The position numbers and the translations under genes were made by a program. From assembly GCA_002842255.1 (NCBI GenBank), contig PHCM01000007.1, positions 1-14,312 of the forward strand: a DNA stretch of 14,312 nt. Direction: 5' to 3'. The stretch is from Betaproteobacteria bacterium HGW-Betaproteobacteria-2. GTDB lineage: Bacteria > Pseudomonadota > Gammaproteobacteria > Burkholderiales > Methylophilaceae. The notes beneath the pieces are model-generated. The model was not told where the DNA came from. It did no database searches and was given only the letters and a program-made list of their open reading frames with translations. Positions 10,390 through 14,312 of this stretch are shown here, in pieces. Numbering within the stretch: position 1 is the first letter of the stretch; each line of letters begins with the position of its first letter.

Positions 10390-12975
10390 ATGCGCTTCGA
10401 CAAACTGACTACAAAATTCCAGGAAGCGATTGCCGAGGCCCAGAGCGTCGCTGTCGGCAACGACAACCCGAGCATAGAGGCGCAGCATCTGCTGCAGGCG
10501 CTGCTGCAACAGGAAGACGGCAGCACTTCGTCCCTGCTGGGACATGCCGGCGTCAACCTGCTGCCGTTGCGTGCGGCATTGCAGCAATCGATCAAGGATC
10601 TGCCCAGAATCGAGAACAATGCCGGTGAGGTGTCGATCTCGCGCGACCTCAATAATCTGCTCAATGTTACCGACAAGAACGCGCAGCAACGCGGTGATAC
10701 CTATATCGCCAGTGAGATGTTCCTGCTGGCGCTGGCTGACGACAATGGCGCGACCGGCAAGCTGCTGAAACAGCATGGCCTGAGCAAGCCTGCACTGGAA
10801 AAGGCGATTGAAGCCGTACGCGGCGGTTCGCAGGTAGACAGTTCCGAAGCCGAAGGTCAGCGCGAGGCGCTGAAGAAATACACGATGGATCTCACCGAAC
10901 GTGCCCGCATGGGTAAGCTGGATCCGGTCATCGGCCGTGACGACGAGATTCGCCGCGCCATTCAGGTGCTGCAGCGCCGCACCAAGAACAATCCGGTGCT
11001 GATTGGTGAACCCGGCGTCGGCAAGACCGCTATTGTCGAAGGGCTGGCGCAGCGTATCGTCAATGGCGAGGTGCCGGACACGCTGAAGAACAAGAAGGTA
11101 CTGTCACTCGACATGGCCGCCCTGCTGGCCGGTGCCAAATACCGCGGTGAGTTCGAGGAACGCCTGAAATCCGTGCTGAAGGAACTGGCGCAGGACGAGG
11201 GCCGTACCATCGTCTTCATCGATGAGATCCATACCATGGTCGGCGCCGGTAAGGCTGAAGGCGCCATGGATGCCGGCAACATGCTGAAACCGGCGCTGGC
11301 CCGCGGTGAGCTGCACTGCGTCGGTGCGACCACGCTGGATGAATACCGTAAATACATCGAGAAGGATGCCGCGCTGGAACGTCGCTTCCAGAAAGTGCTG
11401 GTGGATGAGCCGACGGTCGAGGCGACTATCGCTATCCTGCGCGGCCTGCAGGAAAAATACGAATTGCATCACGGTGTCGAGATTACCGACCCGGCCATCG
11501 TTGCCGCCGCCGAATTGTCTCACCGTTACATCACCGACCGCTTCCTGCCGGACAAGGCTATCGACCTCATAGATGAGGCCGCTTCACGCATCAAGATGGA
11601 GATCGATTCCAAGCCGGAAGTCATGGACAAGCTAGACCGCCGCCTGATTCAGCTAAAGATCGAGCGCGAGGCAGTGAAGAAGGAAAAGGATGAAGGTTCG
11701 CAGAAGCGTTTCGCCCTGATTGAGGAAGAGATCGCGCGTCTGGAGAAGGAATATGCCGACCTCGAGGAAATCTGGAAGTCGGAGAAGGCGCAGGTGCAGG
11801 GCAGCCAGCACATCAAGGAAGAGATCGAGAAGATCAGGCTGCAGATGGAAGAAGCCACGCGCAAAGGCGAATGGCAGAAGGTTTCCGAGCTGCAATATGG
11901 CAAGCTGCCGGAGCTGGAAGCGCAACTGAAGCAGGCGGCGAGCGCTGAGGCTTCAACGGAGCAGCCCCGTCACAGGATGTTGCGTACCGAAGTCGGTGCC
12001 GAAGAGATCGCCGAAGTCGTTTCGCGTGCGACCGGTATCCCGGTTTCCAAGATGATGCAGGGCGAGCGTGACAAGTTGCTGACCATGGAAAACAAGCTGC
12101 ATGAACGTGTGGTCGGCCAGGATGAAGCCGTGCGTCTGGTGTCGGATGCGATTCGCCGTTCACGTTCCGGCCTTTCCGATCCCAACCGGCCTTATGGTTC
12201 CTTCCTGTTCCTTGGCCCGACTGGTGTCGGCAAGACCGAGCTGTGCAAGTCGCTGGCGAATTTCCTGTTCGATAGCGAGGAACATCTGATCCGCATCGAC
12301 ATGAGCGAATTCATGGAGAAGCATTCGGTTGCCCGCCTAATCGGCGCGCCTCCGGGCTATGTGGGTTACGAGGAGGGCGGCTACCTGACCGAAGCCGTGC
12401 GCCGCAAGCCGTATAGCGTCATCCTGCTGGATGAGGTGGAGAAGGCGCACCCGGACGTGTTCAATGTGCTGCTACAGGTACTGGACGATGGTCGCCTGAC
12501 CGATGGCCAGGGCCGTACCGTGGACTTCAAGAACACCGTCATCATCATGACCTCCAACCTTGGTTCACACATGATCCAGACCATGGCGGGTGACGATTAC
12601 CAGGTCATCAAGCTGGCGGTGATGGGTGAGGTGAAGACCCACTTCCGTCCGGAGTTCATCAACCGTATCGACGAAGTGGTGGTGTTCCACGCACTGGGTG
12701 AAGCGCATGTGAAATCCATCGCCAGCATCCAGCTGAAGAACCTCTCGGCACGTCTGGCGCAGATGGAGATGACGCTGGAAGTCAGCGATGCCGCATTGGC
12801 CGAGATTGCCAACGCCGGCTTCGACCCGATCTATGGCGCAAGGCCGTTGAAGCGTGCGATCCAGTCCGAGATCGAGAACCCGCTGGCGAAGGAAATCCTC
12901 AACGGGAATTTTGTCGCCAAGGATACGGTCAAAGTGGATTACAAGGGCGGCAAGATGTTGTTCAGCAAGGCCTGA
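10390..12975 (+). CDS. clpB: ATP-dependent protein disaggregase ClpB (Hsp100)
   Basis: Hexameric AAA+ chaperone that, with DnaK/DnaJ/GrpE, pulls polypeptides out of heat-induced aggregates in the cytoplasm. The 861-residue length is normal. Domains in order: Clp N-domain (about 1-145), first AAA+ module with Walker A GEPGVGKT (206-213, Lys212) and Walker B FIDE, coiled-coil M domain (about 405-525, rich in Glu, Lys and Arg), second AAA+ module with Walker A GPTGVGKT (Lys615) and Walker B LLDE (Asp681, Glu682), and the C-terminal small domain. There is no ClpP-binding tripeptide loop of the ClpA type. GAGGA at 10381-10385 marks the start. A strong sigma-32-like promoter lies immediately upstream. 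The lipoprotein gene follows after 23 bases and may be cotranscribed. Confidence 0.98.
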   Translation: MRFDKLTTKFQEAIAEAQSVAVGNDNPSIEAQHLLQALLQQEDGSTSSLLGHAGVNLLPLRAALQQSIKDLPRIENNAGEVSISRDLNNLLNVTDKNAQQRGDTYIASEMFLLALADDNGATGKLLKQHGLSKPALEKAIEAVRGGSQVDSSEAEGQREALKKYTMDLTERARMGKLDPVIGRDDEIRRAIQVLQRRTKNNPVLIGEPGVGKTAIVEGLAQRIVNGEVPDTLKNKKVLSLDMAALLAGAKYRGEFEERLKSVLKELAQDEGRTIVFIDEIHTMVGAGKAEGAMDAGNMLKPALARGELHCVGATTLDEYRKYIEKDAALERRFQKVLVDEPTVEATIAILRGLQEKYELHHGVEITDPAIVAAAELSHRYITDRFLPDKAIDLIDEAASRIKMEIDSKPEVMDKLDRRLIQLKIEREAVKKEKDEGSQKRFALIEEEIARLEKEYADLEEIWKSEKAQVQGSQHIKEEIEKIRLQMEEATRKGEWQKVSELQYGKLPELEAQLKQAASAEASTEQPRHRMLRTEVGAEEIAEVVSRATGIPVSKMMQGERDKLLTMENKLHERVVGQDEAVRLVSDAIRRSRSGLSDPNRPYGSFLFLGPTGVGKTELCKSLANFLFDSEEHLIRIDMSEFMEKHSVARLIGAPPGYVGYEEGGYLTEAVRRKPYSVILLDEVEKAHPDVFNVLLQVLDDGRLTDGQGRTVDFKNTVIIMTSNLGSHMIQTMAGDDYQVIKLAVMGEVKTHFRPEFINRIDEVVVFHALGEAHVKSIASIQLKNLSARLAQMEMTLEVSDAALAEIANAGFDPIYGARPLKRAIQSEIENPLAKEILNGNFVAKDTVKVDYKGGKMLFSKA

Positions 12976-12998
12976 GCCGTGAATTAAAGGAGAGTGGA

Positions 12999-13499
12999 AT
13001 GCGCAGACTGTTATTCGGATTGCTTGGCGGTTTTGCCGTGCTGGCATCAGGCTGCGCAACCACCGCCTATCAGGAACCGCAGATTCAGCGCATCTCGGCC
13101 GAAGAACTGGCGCAGCTGATGCCGCCGCCGGTCGCTACGCTCAGTCTGGAGGAGATCGTGACGATGTCCAAGGCGGGCGCAACTCCTGACACCATCATTG
13201 CCAGAATCAAGGAGACCAACTCCCAGTACGAACTGACACCATCGCAGGCCGTGGACCTGTCCCGGCAGGGCGTCAATGCCAAGGTGCTGGATTATATTCA
13301 CAGTAGTCGTGAGCAGGTGTTGCGTGACAGCATGGCGGAAGAGATCAACAAGCGCGAACTGGAAAACCGCAAGGAACAGGATCGGCTGAAACGCGAATAC
13401 CAGCTGCGCTATCAACCTTACTATCATCCCTGGTACGGCTACAGCTATTCGCCTTGGGGGCGCTACCGCTACTACGGTCCCGGTTATTACTGGTGGTAG
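12999..13499 (+). CDS. Lipoprotein with aromatic-rich C-terminal tail, unknown function
   Basis: The 166-residue product has a lipoprotein signal ending in the lipobox LASGC, with Cys19 as the lipidated residue. The next residues (A, T) lack an Asp at +2, so outer-membrane sorting is expected. Residues 46-103 look like two related helix-turn-helix units (EEIVTMSKAGATPDTIIARI and SQAVDLSRQGVNAKVLDYI). Then comes a highly charged helix (about 104-135) that could be a coiled coil. The last 29 residues hold eleven Tyr and four Trp spaced by Gly, Pro and Arg. Function is unknown; envelope surface or peptidoglycan contact is a guess. AAGGAG about nine bases before the ATG supports the start. It may share the clpB transcript, which would make it heat-inducible. 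Confidence 0.85.
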   Translation: MRRLLFGLLGGFAVLASGCATTAYQEPQIQRISAEELAQLMPPPVATLSLEEIVTMSKAGATPDTIIARIKETNSQYELTPSQAVDLSRQGVNAKVLDYIHSSREQVLRDSMAEEINKRELENRKEQDRLKREYQLRYQPYYHPWYGYSYSPWGRYRYYGPGYYWW

Positions 13500-13511
13500 G
13501 TAGTGGTTACC

Positions 13512-13637
13512 CTGAAACCTTACACAGAGGCCACAGAGCACACAAAGGCAAAGCGAACGGTGGCCCGAGAGACCAAAGTCATCACGACTGACTCTCTGGT
13601 TTTCTCTGTGATCTCTGTGCCTAACCGCGTTTTTCAG
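13512..13637. repeat. Palindromic extragenic element built on paired CACAGAG units
   Basis: This imperfect inverted repeat is bounded by CTGAAA (13512-13517) and TTTCAG (13632-13637). The left arm has CACAGAG twice at a nine-base period (13523-13529, 13532-13538). The right arm has the complement CTCTGTG twice at the same period (13604-13610, 13613-13619). An inner pair, GAGAG near 13566 and CTCTC near 13592, extends the symmetry. It exactly fills the gap between two convergent genes. Similar CACRGAG tandem palindromes recur between genes in many environmental bacteria (general knowledge). It may act as a terminator or be a non-autonomous repeat. Confidence 0.7.
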
Positions 13638-13639
13638 GC

Positions 13640-14312
13640 TTAATCAGGTTCCTGCGACAGATCCCGGTTCGCAGCCTGCCAGCGCATCTTCCTCGAGTAG
13701 GCATGTCTTGCCTGCAGACGCATATCGGTGAGGATGATCTCCAGCGTTTCCCCCAATACCATGACAATCCCCAGAATCGGGATCACCAGCATGAGGCCGG
13801 CGATGCCGGCAATCGCTTCGCCGACCAGGAACATCATCAGGGTCAGCAGCGGATGGATGCGCAGGCTCTTGCCGACAATCAGCGGCAGGAAAACCAGGTC
13901 ATCCAGTGCGCGCAACATGATGAACAGGCCGATGATGCTGTAGACCAGCGGCAGGTTGCCGGGGAAGTCGGTGGCGACTACCATCATGACGATGGCGAAG
14001 CCGAGCAGCGGCCCGAGGTAGGGAATCCAGTTCAGCACCGCGACGATGATGCCGAGCAATAATGGCGAGTTCAGCCCCAGCAGCCAGAGGCCGCAAGCCA
14101 TGATTAGCGTGTCCAGTACCGTGATCTTCATGAGGCCGACGAAATAGATGCGCGCGGTGCGATCGACTGCATGCATCAGGTACAGGGTCTTCTCGAAAAA
14201 GGCATTGGGCACGGCACCGCCCAGCATCTTGCGCAGACGTGCGTGATCCTTCAGCAGGAAAAAGGTGATGATCGGTGTCAGCAGCAGCGAGGGCAACCAG
14301 GCGGCAAAACTG
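13640..14312 (-). CDS. AI-2E/PerM-family transporter, C-terminal part
   Basis: The gene enters from the right edge; 223 residues to the TAA stop at 13640 are visible. The frame is open through the window end (…SFAAWLPSLLLTPIITFFLLKDH), so the TTG at 14296 is not a real start. The block LPSLLLTPIITFFLLKD, the segment AVLNWIPYLGPLLGFAIV and several long hydrophobic helices are characteristic of the AI-2E (UPF0118, PerM) family. These are inner-membrane proteins linked in different members to autoinducer-2 export or Na+/H+ exchange; the substrate cannot be told here. The C-terminal 25 or so residues are hydrophilic and basic. It converges on the lipoprotein gene across the palindromic element, whose edge lies two bases from its stop. 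Confidence 0.9.
   Translation of the reverse strand, partial: SFAAWLPSLLLTPIITFFLLKDHARLRKMLGGAVPNAFFEKTLYLMHAVDRTARIYFVGLMKITVLDTLIMACGLWLLGLNSPLLLGIIVAVLNWIPYLGPLLGFAIVMMVVATDFPGNLPLVYSIIGLFIMLRALDDLVFLPLIVGKSLRIHPLLTLMMFLVGEAIAGIAGLMLVIPILGIVMVLGETLEIILTDMRLQARHAYSRKMRWQAANRDLSQEPD

Noticed and set aside
10834..10900. Internal translation start for a short ClpB lacking the N-domain, as in some enterobacteria
   Set aside because: The equivalent of Val149 is encoded by GTA, not a start codon, and the nearby ATG has no convincing Shine-Dalgarno site.
14294..14296. TTG at 14296 as the start of the AI-2E-family gene
   Set aside because: The frame stays open to the window edge with family-like residues upstream, so the gene is simply cut by the edge.

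Overview
This 14.3-kb window looks like ordinary chromosome from a proteobacterium, most probably a betaproteobacterium. That placement rests on the G+C-rich coding sequence, the Mrp-type antiporter operon with fused A and B subunits, ClpB under a classic sigma-32-like promoter, and Gram-negative lipoprotein and secretory signals. It is inference from gene content and style, not from a marker gene. I see no rRNA, tRNA, CRISPR array, insertion sequence or phage gene.

Layout. Positions 1-1176 (+): the 3' end of lspA (signal peptidase II), then msrB (methionine-R-sulfoxide reductase) behind a hairpin abutting its Shine-Dalgarno site, then a small secreted protein of unknown function. A perfect 14-bp hairpin (1199-1230) separates this block from katG (catalase-peroxidase, 1261-3432, minus). 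katG is preceded by a well-formed 24-codon leader ORF (3469-3543, minus) and an A/T-rich control region. A lone plus-strand gene (3791-4312) encodes a secreted protein ending in an Asp-box (BNR-type) motif. Its stop codon interlocks with the stop of mrpG.

Positions 4309-10146 (minus) hold a complete six-gene Mrp Na+(K+)/H+ antiporter operon, transcribed mrpA(AB fusion)-C-D-E-F-G. Most junctions overlap by 1-7 bases. The six products together form one membrane complex used for Na+ or alkali tolerance. The divergent intergenic region 10147-10389 carries an extended -10 element and a terminator-like hairpin on the mrp side, and a near-consensus heat-shock promoter on the clpB side.

clpB (10390-12975, +) encodes the Hsp100 disaggregase. 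It is followed after 23 bp by a lipoprotein with a very aromatic C-terminal tail (12999-13499). A roughly 126-bp imperfect palindrome built on paired CACAGAG units (13512-13637) fills the gap to the converging partial gene for an AI-2E/PerM-family membrane protein (13640 to the window end, minus).

The theme is stress physiology: oxidative damage repair and peroxide removal (msrB, katG), ion and pH homeostasis (mrp) and protein disaggregation (clpB). I see no clearly new multi-gene system. The most interesting items are the katG leader ORF, the palindromic CACAGAG element, the possible attenuator in the mrp leader, and three small exported proteins of unknown function.
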